This document shows positions 40,428 through 48,783 of a DNA stretch of 64,000 bases, in pieces. Location of the stretch: assembly GCF_001636055.1 (NCBI RefSeq), contig NZ_CP011789.1, positions 2,170,001-2,234,000 on the forward strand. The letters run 5' to 3'. The position numbers and the translations under genes were made by a program. Numbering within the stretch: position 1 is the first letter of the stretch; every line of letters begins with the position of its first letter. The stretch is from Pseudomonas putida. GTDB lineage: Bacteria > Pseudomonadota > Gammaproteobacteria > Pseudomonadales > Pseudomonadaceae. The notes under the pieces were generated by a model. That model did not search any database. It worked only from the letters and a program-made list of their open reading frames with translations, and had not been told where the DNA came from.

Positions 40428-40906
40428 TCGACCTCAACGCCAGTGGCAAAGGCCTCGATGGCTACGACCTGCTGGCTGCGCAAGTGCAGGCGCTGTTCGC
40501 CGACGAGCGTGATTTCATCGCCAACGCCGCGCAGTTCTCGGCATTTCTCTACCACCAGGTGGAAGACCTGAATTGGGCGGGTTTCTACCTCAACCGCAAC
40601 GAAGAACTGGTGCTCGGGCCGTTCCAGGGGCAGGTGGCGTGCGTGCGCATCGCATTCGGCAAGGGTGTGTGTGGCACGGCAGCAGCCACCCTGCAGACCC
40701 AGAGAGTGGAGGATGTGCATGCCTTCCCTGGACACATCGCCTGTGACAGCGCATCCAACAGCGAGCTGGTGATTCCGCTGGTAAAGGAGGGCAGGCTGAT
40801 TGGCGTGCTCGACCTGGACAGCCCGAGCCTTGCGCGTTTCAGTGAGGCCGATCAGCGAGGGCTGGAACGCCTGGCGTCGATCTTCCTGGCGTTGAGCGAC
40901 TGCTGA
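40424..40906 (+). CDS. msrC: Free methionine-(R)-sulfoxide reductase (GAF domain)
   Basis: A 160-residue single-GAF-domain enzyme that reduces free methionine R-sulfoxide. The fRMsr cysteines are visible in VACVRIAFGKGVCGTAA and GHIACDSASNSELVIPL, and LNWAGFYL marks the substrate pocket. The start overlaps the DUF815 stop by four bases. Together with msrB 4 kb away this supplies repair of both protein-bound and free R-sulfoxide. Followed by a strong terminator. Confidence 0.93.
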   Translation: MIDLNASGKGLDGYDLLAAQVQALFADERDFIANAAQFSAFLYHQVEDLNWAGFYLNRNEELVLGPFQGQVACVRIAFGKGVCGTAAATLQTQRVEDVHAFPGHIACDSASNSELVIPLVKEGRLIGVLDLDSPSLARFSEADQRGLERLASIFLALSDC

Positions 40907-40944
40907 AAAACAAGAAGGGCCGCTTTTGCGGCCCTTCTTGTTTT
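40907..40944. terminator. Bidirectional terminator after msrC
   Basis: AAAACAAGAAGGGCCGC and GCGGCCCTTCTTGTTTT pair around a TTTT loop. The A and T tails suit both this gene and the convergent membrane protein gene. Confidence 0.93.
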
Positions 40945-40957
40945 CAACGGTTGTGGA

Positions 40958-41725
40958 TCAGTCGTAGATCACCCGCTTTTTCCACGTCTCGTCTTCATCG
41001 GTTTTCAGACCCTGGGTCAGCGCGTTCTGGTCATTTTCGGCCGGTTCCATCTGGTCCAGTACTTGCGCGTTGGCGCGAGCGAGCAGTTTTTCCAGGTAGG
41101 TCAGCTGCTCTTCATATTGTTTCGGTTCTGGTTGTTTGCGCAGGTACTGCACGCCGCGTTCGAACGCCAGGCGCGCATGGCCTGGTTGATTCTGCTGCAA
41201 CGCCTGCTGGCCCAGGTTATTGAAGAATTCGATGTGCAGTAGCACCAGGATGTGGCGAATTTCCCTGACCCAGTACTTGCCTTCGTTGGACTGCAGGAAG
41301 TTTTCCTGAGTAGCGCGCACGATCTGGTTATGCAGCGACTCGAGCAGGAAGCGCACGTCCTTGGCCTTGACCTCGGTCTGAATCGGGCTCGGCGGGTTGT
41401 TGACCGGCAACTTGTCGCCCTTGGCAATCAACCCTTCGAGTTCGACGATGCGCGCCTTGAAATCGCCGTTGTGCTTGTCCAGCGCCAGCAGGCGCTGATT
41501 GAGATTCAGCTCCAGGCGGGTCAGCAGCAGCTTGAGCGCCGGAGTCATCAGTTGGCCGGGGAAGGTTTCGGTGATCTCGCCGCAGCGGCGCAGGCGTTCG
41601 GTCAGCTCGACTTTAAGGCGCGCGCGCTCGAGCTTGGCGTTTTCCACGACATTGTTGAGGTAGCCGATCACGATCAGCAACGCGATACCCGCCACGATGA
41701 GCAGGGTGATCAGAAGTGGTGTCAC
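40958..41725 (-). CDS. Conserved membrane-anchored coiled-coil protein, function unknown
   Basis: A 255-residue protein I do not recognise beyond being conserved in pseudomonads. One N-terminal membrane helix (residues 3-22, LLITLLIVAGIALLIVIGYL) is followed by a long helical, charged cytoplasmic region with heptad-like Leu/Ile spacing (about 25-105 and 115-215). The end is acidic and polar (TDEDETWKKRVIYD). No enzymatic motif is visible. The gene is single, between a shared terminator and the tRNA operon. Confidence 0.8.
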   Translation of the reverse strand: MTPLLITLLIVAGIALLIVIGYLNNVVENAKLERARLKVELTERLRRCGEITETFPGQLMTPALKLLLTRLELNLNQRLLALDKHNGDFKARIVELEGLIAKGDKLPVNNPPSPIQTEVKAKDVRFLLESLHNQIVRATQENFLQSNEGKYWVREIRHILVLLHIEFFNNLGQQALQQNQPGHARLAFERGVQYLRKQPEPKQYEEQLTYLEKLLARANAQVLDQMEPAENDQNALTQGLKTDEDETWKKRVIYD

Positions 41726-41973
41726 CGTTAACGCCTCATGAAGAAGTTTTGCATCATTGAGTGTAGTGAGTTCGCCAGGGGGCGAACAGTGCAGCCTGGC
41801 GGACAGGCTCTACCCATGGGTGTCGGCTCAAGGGCAAAAATCTACAGTGCTGGCACTTTGATGCGAGCTTGCCGGGCTGGCGTCAGAAAAGCAACGCCAA
41901 TCCCCGGGCGCATCATGCGCGACCTATGTACAGGGGCGGAAGTCGTTGATTTAAATAAATTTCCACAAAGGGG

Positions 41974-42002
41974 TTGACGGCTTGTCGAGGCATCCATAGA
42001 AT
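41974..42002 (+). promoter_or_regulatory. Sigma-70 promoter of the tRNA operon
   Basis: TTGACG (41974-41979) and TAGAAT (41997-42002) are separated by exactly 17 bp. An AT-rich UP-like stretch precedes (41948-41965) and a GC-rich discriminator (GCGCGCC) follows, typical of stringently controlled stable RNA promoters. The remaining part of 41726-42062 holds a small GTTCGCC/GGCGAAC inverted repeat (41770-41787) and no gene. Confidence 0.85.
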
Positions 42003-42062
42003 GCGCGCCACTTGCAGCGTAAAGCACACAGCCAAACGCAGCAGGCAGTGAAGTTGTAGTGT

Positions 42063-42138
42063 GTCCCCTTCGTCTAGTGGCCTAGGACACCGCCCTTTCA
42101 CGGCGGTAACAGGGGTTCGAGTCCCCTAGGGGACGCCA
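42063..42138 (+). tRNA. tRNA-Glu (anticodon TTC)
   Basis: A 76-nt cloverleaf with encoded CCA. Acceptor GTCCCCT pairs with AGGGGAC, the anticodon stem CCGCC/GGCGG encloses CTTTCAC, and the T loop is GTTCGAG. First gene of the three-tRNA operon, two bases before tRNA-Gly. Confidence 0.98.
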
Positions 42139-42140
42139 AT

Positions 42141-42216
<76 letters not shown>

Positions 42217-42301
42217 GTTTTAGAACTGTGGCGTCCATTGACGGTGCAGCGGCAGTGAAAGGTTCAGGCCATTCACGCCAAATGCGGTTTTGCTTCACAT
42301 T

Positions 42302-42377
<76 letters not shown>

Positions 42378-42381
42378 TTTG

Positions 42382-42414
42382 AAAACGCCACTTCATCGAA
42401 GTGGCGTTTTTTTT
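42382..42414. terminator. Intrinsic terminator of the tRNA operon
   Basis: AAAACGCCACTTC and GAAGTGGCGTTTT pair around a short loop and end in a run of eight T. It is also well placed to end transcription of the convergent PA2817-like gene. Confidence 0.93.
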
Positions 42415-42476
42415 GCCTTCAAAAACATCGCAGCCATGGGGCCACGGACATTTGTAATGCCCGTGGCCATTTTTGC

Positions 42477-42887
42477 TCAGTGGCGCTCGCCCTGGTCGGG
42501 TGCGCTCAGCAACTGCTTCTCCAGGTTCCAGTCGAAGGGCTCTTCATTCTGCTCGGCCTCGTAGCGACGCTCTTCCAGCGTCTGGTACAGCTCGAGTTCT
42601 TCATCGGGCATGTAGTGCAGACAGTCGCCGCCGAAGAACCACAGCAGGTCACGCGGAACCAGATGAGCGATTTGCGGGTAGCGCGTGATCACCTGGCAGA
42701 TCAGGTCCTGGCCCAGATACTGACTTTCCAGTGGGTTCTGCGGCAGCAGGGTCAGCAGTTCGTCGAAGCGTTCGAGGAACAGGGCGTGGCTTTCTTCCGG
42801 CACTTGCTCGGCGTCGCCCAGGGCCACCAGGATGGTGCGCAGGTGTTGGAGCAGTTGCAGGTGGTACTCCAGGTGGGGGTTGGCCAT
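42477..42887 (-). CDS. PA2817-family hypothetical protein
   Basis: A 136-residue acidic cytoplasmic protein of a pseudomonad family represented by PA2817, with no known function. It begins MANPHLEYHLQLLQHLRTIL and contains DLICQVITRYPQIAHLVPRDLLWFFGGDCLHYMPDEE. AGAGGA precedes the ATG. It lies downstream of fadE on the same strand after a 132-bp gap. The conserved position beside tRNA genes and fadE matches the P. aeruginosa arrangement. Confidence 0.85.
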   Translation of the reverse strand: MANPHLEYHLQLLQHLRTILVALGDAEQVPEESHALFLERFDELLTLLPQNPLESQYLGQDLICQVITRYPQIAHLVPRDLLWFFGGDCLHYMPDEELELYQTLEERRYEAEQNEEPFDWNLEKQLLSAPDQGERH

Positions 42888-43019
42888 GGGGCGATCCTCT
42901 GGTGTTGAAACGGGGGCCGGAGTATACGCAGGTTTTGCCCCGCAGGGGCAGGCGCAGCCGCTCGCACTGCGCTGACCGCCGGCCCGCCAGGGGCCGGGGA
43001 TCTGTCTGACTGAAGGTGC

Positions 43020-45467
43020 TCAGCGCACCTTGCCCTCCGCGGGCAGCAGTTGCGCCTTGTCGAAAGCATCTACATCGATCACTGTCCGGCGCGCGGCTTC
43101 GGCTGCCTGGAGTCTCTCGCCTTCATCAGCCTGCAGCACGCCGGCCTGCACGGCGGCTTCGATGTCCGACTGGCCCGGCGAGGGATGCACCTTGCCCTCC
43201 TTGAGTCCTTGGTGCAGCGCCTTGTGCAGTGGCGCCACCTCGTCCAGCAGGTCGCAAGCTGTCTGCAGGGCGGCTACCGGATCACCTTCGCCGTCAGGGC
43301 GGAAGCAGCCCGCCAGCAGTTCCTCCAGTGCCGGATCACCCTTGCGTCGGCCGATCAGTTCAGCAACTTCTTTATCCAGTTCATCGCTTGGTCCGGTGTG
43401 GCGGCGACCGAACGGGAAGACCAGAACCCGCAACGCACAGCCGAGGAAGCGATTGGGGAAGTTATCGAGCAGCCGGTCGAGGGCTTTTTCGGCCTGCCCC
43501 AGACTTTCTTCCAGCGCCCAGCGCAGCAGAGGTTGCATGTGCTCGGGTGAGCCGAGGTCGTGATAGCGCTTGAGCGCTGCGGATGACAGGTACAGGTAGC
43601 TGAGGACATCCCCCAGACGCGCGCTCAGGCGTTCGCGCCGCTTCAGCGCGCCGCCGAGCAGCATCATCGACAGGTCGGCAAGCAAGGCGAATGCGGCCGC
43701 CTGACGGTTCAGCGCACGGAAGTAGCCCTGGCTGAGGGCGTCGCCCGGCATCTTCTCGAAGTGCCCCAGTCCGATGCCGAGCACGAAAGTGCTGGCCGCA
43801 TTGCTGGCGGCGAACATGATGTGCTTCATCAGCAGATCGTCGAACTCGTTGAGTGCCTGCTCGCGATCCTCGCGCCCAGCGAGAGCCATTTCCTTGAGGA
43901 CGAAGGGGTGGCAGCGGATCGCGCCCTGTCCGAAGATCATCAGGTTGCGTGACAGGATGTTGGCGCCCTCGACGGTGATGAAGATCGGCGCGCCCTGCCA
44001 ATTGCGACCCAGGTAGTTGTTCGGGCCCATGATGATGCCCTTGCCGCCGTGTACGTCCATGGCGTGCTGGATGCATTCACGGCCGCGTTCGGTCAGGTGG
44101 TACTTGAGGATTGCCGAAAGTACCGAGGGCTTCTCGCCCAGGTCCACTGCCTTGGCGGTGAGCAGGCGGGCGCTGTCCATCAGCCAGGCGTTGCCACCGA
44201 TTCGTGCCAGCGATTCCTGGATGCCCTCGAAGGCGGACAGCGGCACGTTGAACTGCTCGCGGACGCGGGCGTACTGGCCGGTGACCAGGCTGGTGTACTT
44301 GGCAGCGCCTGTGCCAACCGCAGGCAGCGAGATGGAGCGCCCAACCGACAGGCAGTTCATCAGCATCATCCATCCCTTGCCGAGCATGTCCTTGCCGCCG
44401 ATGAGGAAGTCCAGGGGCACGAACACGTCCTTGCCGCTGTTCGGGCCATTCATGAAGGCTGCACCCAGGGGCAGGTGGCGCTTGCCGATCTCCACACCCG
44501 GGGTGTCGGTGGGGATGAGTGCCAGGCTGATGCCCAGGCATTCCTGTTCGCCCAGCAGGTGATCGGGGTCGTAGGCCTTGAAGGCCAGGCCCAGCAGGGT
44601 GGCCACCGGGCCGAGGGTGATGTAGCGCTTCTCCCAGTTCAGGCGAAGGCCGATGACTTCCTCGCCGTTCCATTCCCCCTTGCAGACGATGCCGGTGTCA
44701 GGCATGGCGCCAGCGTCGGAGCCGGCCAGTGGGCCTGTGAGGGCGAAGCAGGGGATTTCGTCGCCACGGGCCAGGCGCGGCAGGTAGTGGTTACGCTGTT
44801 CATCGGTGCCATAGTGCAGCAGCAGTTCGGCCGGGCCGAGCGAGTTGGGCACCATCACGGTCGAAGCCAGGTCGCCGCTGCGAGTGGCGAGTTTCATCGC
44901 CACCTGGGAGTGAGCGTAGGCGGAGAAGCCCTTGCCGCCGTATTCCTTGGGGATGATCAGGGCGAAGAAGCCGTGCTGCTTGATGTGTTCCCAGGCTGCG
45001 GGTGGCAGGTCGAGGTCCTGGCCGATCTGCCAGTCGCTGACCAGGGCGCAGAGTTCCTCGGTGGGGCCATCGATGAACGCCTGTTCTTCTGCGGTGAGCG
45101 TGGGGGCAGGGTAGTCGAGCAGGGTGTTCCAGTCGGGCTGGCCGCTGAACAGCTGGCCGTCCCACCATACAGTGCCCGCGTCGATCGCTTCGCGCTCGGT
45201 CTGCGACATGGGGGGCAGGGTGCGCTGGAACCATTTGAACACGGGGCCGGTGAACACCTGGCGCCGCCACTGCGGCAATATCAGCAGGGCGGCCTTGGCG
45301 GCCAGCACCAGCCAGATCACGGTCAGCAGCCAGCCAGGTGCGTCGGCGAAGATGCCCATCAACAGCACATAGGCGGCGATCACCCCGAGGATCTGCAGCG
45401 GTGCCAGACGTCGATGGGTGAGATATGCGGCGCCGATCACCAGCACCACCAACCACAACAGCAGCAT
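43020..45467 (-). CDS. fadE: Acyl-CoA dehydrogenase FadE
   Basis: An 815-residue membrane-associated acyl-CoA dehydrogenase, first oxidative step of fatty-acid beta-oxidation. Length and layout match E. coli FadE (814 residues). Three hydrophobic segments at 1-70 precede the acyl-CoA dehydrogenase core (FALTGPLAGSDAGAMPD; RECIQHAMDVHGGKGI with flavin contacts), and a C-terminal helical DUF1974 region (about 500-780). AAGGAGG lies just upstream of the ATG. The upstream 184-bp region is shared with the divergent GST gene; I found no convincing PsrA or FadR operator there. Confidence 0.96.
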   Translation of the reverse strand: MLLLWLVVLVIGAAYLTHRRLAPLQILGVIAAYVLLMGIFADAPGWLLTVIWLVLAAKAALLILPQWRRQVFTGPVFKWFQRTLPPMSQTEREAIDAGTVWWDGQLFSGQPDWNTLLDYPAPTLTAEEQAFIDGPTEELCALVSDWQIGQDLDLPPAAWEHIKQHGFFALIIPKEYGGKGFSAYAHSQVAMKLATRSGDLASTVMVPNSLGPAELLLHYGTDEQRNHYLPRLARGDEIPCFALTGPLAGSDAGAMPDTGIVCKGEWNGEEVIGLRLNWEKRYITLGPVATLLGLAFKAYDPDHLLGEQECLGISLALIPTDTPGVEIGKRHLPLGAAFMNGPNSGKDVFVPLDFLIGGKDMLGKGWMMLMNCLSVGRSISLPAVGTGAAKYTSLVTGQYARVREQFNVPLSAFEGIQESLARIGGNAWLMDSARLLTAKAVDLGEKPSVLSAILKYHLTERGRECIQHAMDVHGGKGIIMGPNNYLGRNWQGAPIFITVEGANILSRNLMIFGQGAIRCHPFVLKEMALAGREDREQALNEFDDLLMKHIMFAASNAASTFVLGIGLGHFEKMPGDALSQGYFRALNRQAAAFALLADLSMMLLGGALKRRERLSARLGDVLSYLYLSSAALKRYHDLGSPEHMQPLLRWALEESLGQAEKALDRLLDNFPNRFLGCALRVLVFPFGRRHTGPSDELDKEVAELIGRRKGDPALEELLAGCFRPDGEGDPVAALQTACDLLDEVAPLHKALHQGLKEGKVHPSPGQSDIEAAVQAGVLQADEGERLQAAEAARRTVIDVDAFDKAQLLPAEGKVR

Positions 45468-45651
45468 AGTTCTTCCTCCTTGGAAGCTTGGGCTCGAGCC
45501 ATCCTGGATAGCTTAGACGCGATGCGCCGGATGGCTCGCTAAGAACAGTGACAGGGTGTGGCCACAGGAGTTTCAGAGCATTGTCCCCTGGTACAGGTGG
45601 CGTCACTGTGGAGTAGACTGTCCACCCTCTGCACTCACTAAGGACGTTGTC

Positions 45652-46275
45652 ATGCTGAAGATCTGGGGTCGCAAGAACTCGAGCAATGTGCGCAAGGCGT
45701 TGTGGATTGCCCACGAGTTGGGGCTGGAGTTCGAGTCGATCGACGCCGGTGGGGCGTTCGGTGTGGTCAACGAGCCTGAGTACCGTGAGCGCAACCCCAA
45801 TGGCCTGGTGCCGATGCTCGAGGATGGCGACTTCGTCCTCTGGGAGTCCAACACCATCGTGCGCTACCTGAGCGCCGAATATGGTGCCGAGCAGGGCTGG
45901 TACCTGGACGATCCGCGCCAGCGTGCCCTGGCGGACAAGTGGATGGACTGGACCACCTCTTCCTTTGCCGCGCCGTTCCGCCCGCTGTTCTGGGGCATGC
46001 TGCGTACCCCAGAGAATGAGCGTGACTGGACGGCGATCAACGCTGCGCGGGAAAAGTGCGGCGAGTTGCTGGCGATCGTCGACAAGACGCTGGCCACCCA
46101 ACCCTACCTTTCCGGTGAGCAGATCGGCATGGGCGACATTCCGCTGGGCTGCTTTGCCTACGCCTGGTTCGAGATGCCCATCGAGCGTCCCGATCTCCCC
46201 AACCTGCAGGCCTGGTACGAGCGCCTGAAGGCGCGTCCGGCCTATAAGGCCGCAGTAATGACGGCGCTGACCTGA
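45652..46275 (+). CDS. Glutathione S-transferase family protein
   Basis: A 207-residue GST. The N-terminal thioredoxin-like domain begins MLKIWGRKNSSNVRKALW with the Ser-rich active-site region, then NPNGLVPMLEDGDFVLWESNTIVRYL, the glutathione-binding part; an all-helical domain follows. AAGGA lies eight bases before the ATG at 45652; upstream in-frame residues are not conserved. The substrate is unknown. A short palindrome 20 bp after the stop may be a terminator or operator. Confidence 0.93.
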   Translation: MLKIWGRKNSSNVRKALWIAHELGLEFESIDAGGAFGVVNEPEYRERNPNGLVPMLEDGDFVLWESNTIVRYLSAEYGAEQGWYLDDPRQRALADKWMDWTTSSFAAPFRPLFWGMLRTPENERDWTAINAAREKCGELLAIVDKTLATQPYLSGEQIGMGDIPLGCFAYAWFEMPIERPDLPNLQAWYERLKARPAYKAAVMTALT

Positions 46276-46293
46276 GCGGATACCCCGCCCGTT

Positions 46294-46310
46294 TCGATAG
46301 TCACTATCGA
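46294..46310. promoter_or_regulatory. Palindrome upstream of the ABC exporter genes
   Basis: TCGATAG-TCA-CTATCGA has perfect 7-bp arms. It lies 112 bp upstream of the ABC ATPase start and has no T-tract, so an operator for a dimeric repressor fits better than a terminator. Confidence 0.4.
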
Positions 46311-46422
46311 TATACATGACTGTACTTGTGCGGTCAGGCCTTGCACCATGGCCGCACTACTCACTGCGCCAGTGACTTGACCTGGCGTGTCCTGAACCTT
46401 TTTCTTCGGTACGTGACCCGCT

Positions 46423-47355
46423 ATGAGTTCTGCCCTGTCCATAAGACAGCTGACCAAGACCTACGGCAACGGCTTTCAGGCCCTCAAGGGCATCGACCTG
46501 GAGGTCGCCGAAGGTGACTTCTTTGCCTTGCTGGGCCCCAATGGCGCCGGTAAATCCACCACTATCGGCATTCTTTCGACCCTGGTGAACAAGACCAGCG
46601 GCACGGTGAATGTCTTCGGCCACGACCTGGATCGCCAGCCAGCCGCGCTCAAGCGCAGCATCGGCGTGGTGCCCCAGGAGTTCAACTTCAACCAGTTCGA
46701 GAAGACCTTCGACATCGTCGTCACCCAGGCCGGCTACTACGGCATCCCGCCGAAGCTGGCCAAGGAGCGTGCCGAGCAGTACCTCACCCAACTGGGGCTG
46801 TGGGACAAGCGCGACGTGCAGTCGCGGTCGCTGTCCGGCGGCATGAAGCGTCGCCTGATGATCGCCCGTGCGCTGATCCATGAGCCGCGCTTGCTGATCC
46901 TCGACGAGCCGACGGCTGGCGTGGACATCGAACTGCGTCGCTCGATGTGGAGTTTCCTCACCGAGCTGAACCAGAAAGGCATCACCATCATCCTCACCAC
47001 CCACTATCTCGAGGAAGCCGAGCAGCTGTGCCGCAACATCGGCATCATCGACCACGGCACCATTGTCGAGAACACCAGCATGCGCCAGTTGCTGGGCAAG
47101 CTGCACGTCGAGACCTTCGTCCTCGACCTCAAGCAGGACCTGCCCGCGGCGCCGAAGCTGCAAGGTTACCCGTGCCGGCTGATCACGCCGCACACGCTGG
47201 AAGTGCAGGTGGAAAAGGATATCGGCATCACTGCGTTGTTCGGCCAATTGGCGTTGCAGAACATCGAGGTGCAGAGCCTGCGTAACAAGACCAACCGACT
47301 TGAGGAGTTGTTCGTGGCCCTGGTGGAAAAGAACCTGTCGAAGGTGGCGGTATGA
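46423..47355 (+). CDS. ABC-2 type exporter, ATP-binding subunit (YadG-like)
   Basis: A 310-residue ATPase of a two-gene ABC exporter. Motifs: Walker A GPNGAGKST, Q loop VVPQEFNFNQFEKTF, signature LSGGMKRR, Walker B LLILDEPTAGVD, and the switch His in LTTHY. The C-terminal extension (about 225-310) is typical of DrrA/YadG proteins. Its stop overlaps the permease start by four bases. The transported substance is unknown. Confidence 0.94.
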   Translation: MSSALSIRQLTKTYGNGFQALKGIDLEVAEGDFFALLGPNGAGKSTTIGILSTLVNKTSGTVNVFGHDLDRQPAALKRSIGVVPQEFNFNQFEKTFDIVVTQAGYYGIPPKLAKERAEQYLTQLGLWDKRDVQSRSLSGGMKRRLMIARALIHEPRLLILDEPTAGVDIELRRSMWSFLTELNQKGITIILTTHYLEEAEQLCRNIGIIDHGTIVENTSMRQLLGKLHVETFVLDLKQDLPAAPKLQGYPCRLITPHTLEVQVEKDIGITALFGQLALQNIEVQSLRNKTNRLEELFVALVEKNLSKVAV

Positions 47356-48131
47356 GTGTGGAACTGCGCACCAACTGGGTCGCCCTGAATACGATCGTCT
47401 ATCGCGAGGTTCGACGCTTTCTGCGTATCTGGCCGCAGACCCTGCTGCCGCCGGCGATCACCATGGTGCTGTACTTCGTCATCTTCGGTAACCTGATCGG
47501 CCGTCAGATCGGCGACATGGGTGGCTTCACCTACATGGAGTACATCGTGCCGGGGCTGATCATGATGTCGGTGATCACCAACTCCTACGGCAACGTGGTG
47601 TCGAGCTTCTTCGGCAGCAAGTTCCAGCGTTCGATCGAAGAGTTGATGGTCTCGCCGGTCTCGCCGCACACCATTCTCGTCGGCTACGCCCTCGGTGGTG
47701 TGTTACGCGGCCTGGCGGTAGGCGTGATCGTGACCATCCTGTCGATGTTCTTCACTCACCTGCAGGTGCATCACTTGGGTGTGACCGTCGTCGTGGTGCT
47801 GCTGACGGCGACGATCTTCTCGCTGCTGGGGTTCGTCAATGCCGTTTTCGCACGTAATTTCGACGATATCTCGATCATTCCGACCTTTGTTCTGACACCG
47901 CTGACCTACCTGGGTGGCGTGTTCTACTCCATCAACCTGCTGCCGCCGTTCTGGCAGACCGTGTCGCTGGCGAACCCGGTGCTGCACATGGTCAACTCGT
48001 TCCGCTACGGCATTCTAGGGGTGTCGGATATCAGCATTGGTACGGCGATCACCTTCATGCTGGTGGCTACCGCGGTGCTCTATACCCTGTGCGTCCGCCT
48101 GCTGGTCAGTGGTCGCGGCATGCGTGCATGA
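47352..48131 (+). CDS. ABC-2 type exporter, permease subunit (YadH-like)
   Basis: A 259-residue membrane subunit with six predicted helices, carrying ABC-2 motifs such as FTYMEYIVPGLIMMSVITNSYGNVVSSFF and PLTYLGGVFYSINLLPPFWQTVS. It is coupled to the ATPase by an ATGA overlap. Its last 117 bp are overlapped on the opposite strand by the DUF2062 reading frame. Confidence 0.94.
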   Translation: MSVELRTNWVALNTIVYREVRRFLRIWPQTLLPPAITMVLYFVIFGNLIGRQIGDMGGFTYMEYIVPGLIMMSVITNSYGNVVSSFFGSKFQRSIEELMVSPVSPHTILVGYALGGVLRGLAVGVIVTILSMFFTHLQVHHLGVTVVVVLLTATIFSLLGFVNAVFARNFDDISIIPTFVLTPLTYLGGVFYSINLLPPFWQTVSLANPVLHMVNSFRYGILGVSDISIGTAITFMLVATAVLYTLCVRLLVSGRGMRA

Positions 48132-48641
48132 CACCCTGCACTTGCGCCGGCGCCACTGCCGGCCGACCCACCAGCGCCAGTAGAGCAAGGTGGTGAAGTA
48201 GGCGGCAACGCCCAGTATCACGCCGCACACCACCGAGCCGAGCAGGAAAGGCTGCCAGACGGTGGACAGTTGGTCGGTGATCCATTCGAAGGTCAGTTCT
48301 TCCGGGAGCGTTCGCGGAGGAATCTGCATCAGCCACGCGCCGGTCATGTAGGTGACGAAGAACACCGGTGGCATGGTCAGCGGGTTGGTCAGCCAGACCA
48401 GGCTGACCGCGATGGGCAGGTTGCCGCGTACCGGTATCGCCAGACTGGCGGCCAGCAGCATCTGCATGGGGATGGGGATGAGCGCTGCGAACAACCCTAC
48501 GCCCATGGCCCGAGCGACCGAATGGCGATTCAGGTGCCAGAGGTTGGGGTCGTGCAGCAATCGGCCGAAAAAGCGTAAGGACTTGTGTTCCCGAATGCTG
48601 GTCGGATCCGGCATGTAGCGTTTGAAGAGGCGGCGCGGCAT
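48015..48641 (-). CDS. DUF2062 membrane protein with unusual C-terminal extension
   Basis: A 208-residue inner-membrane protein of the DUF2062 family, function unknown. The start at 48641 has GGGAG upstream. Residues about 1-170 carry the family core (MPRRLFKRYMPDPTSIREHKSL, GVGLFAALIPIPMQMLLAA, LTNPLTMPPVFFVTYMTGAWL) with three hydrophobic segments. The last 38 residues, rich in His, Thr, Asp and Arg, lie entirely antisense to the ABC permease and look non-native. The usual stop after the WRWWVGRQWRRRK basic tail seems to have been lost. Confidence 0.85.
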   Translation of the reverse strand: MPRRLFKRYMPDPTSIREHKSLRFFGRLLHDPNLWHLNRHSVARAMGVGLFAALIPIPMQMLLAASLAIPVRGNLPIAVSLVWLTNPLTMPPVFFVTYMTGAWLMQIPPRTLPEELTFEWITDQLSTVWQPFLLGSVVCGVILGVAAYFTTLLYWRWWVGRQWRRRKCRVSCTHAATTDQQADAQGIEHRGSHQHEGDRRTNADIRHP

Positions 48642-48783
48642 GTAGGCTCCCGGTGCTCGAATAGGGCGAGTATGCCTTGATTCCACGTCAGCCTCGTTCA
48701 GAGTTTGTGACAATTGTTGAGTGAGCTCGGCGGCCAAACAGGCCTAGCCTGACGGGGCGATTACGCTTGCGGAGCTTTACTTC

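Noticed and set aside
44049..45542. A 497-codon frame opposite fadE
   Set aside because: It is a shadow of the well-supported fadE gene and has no motif or start signal.
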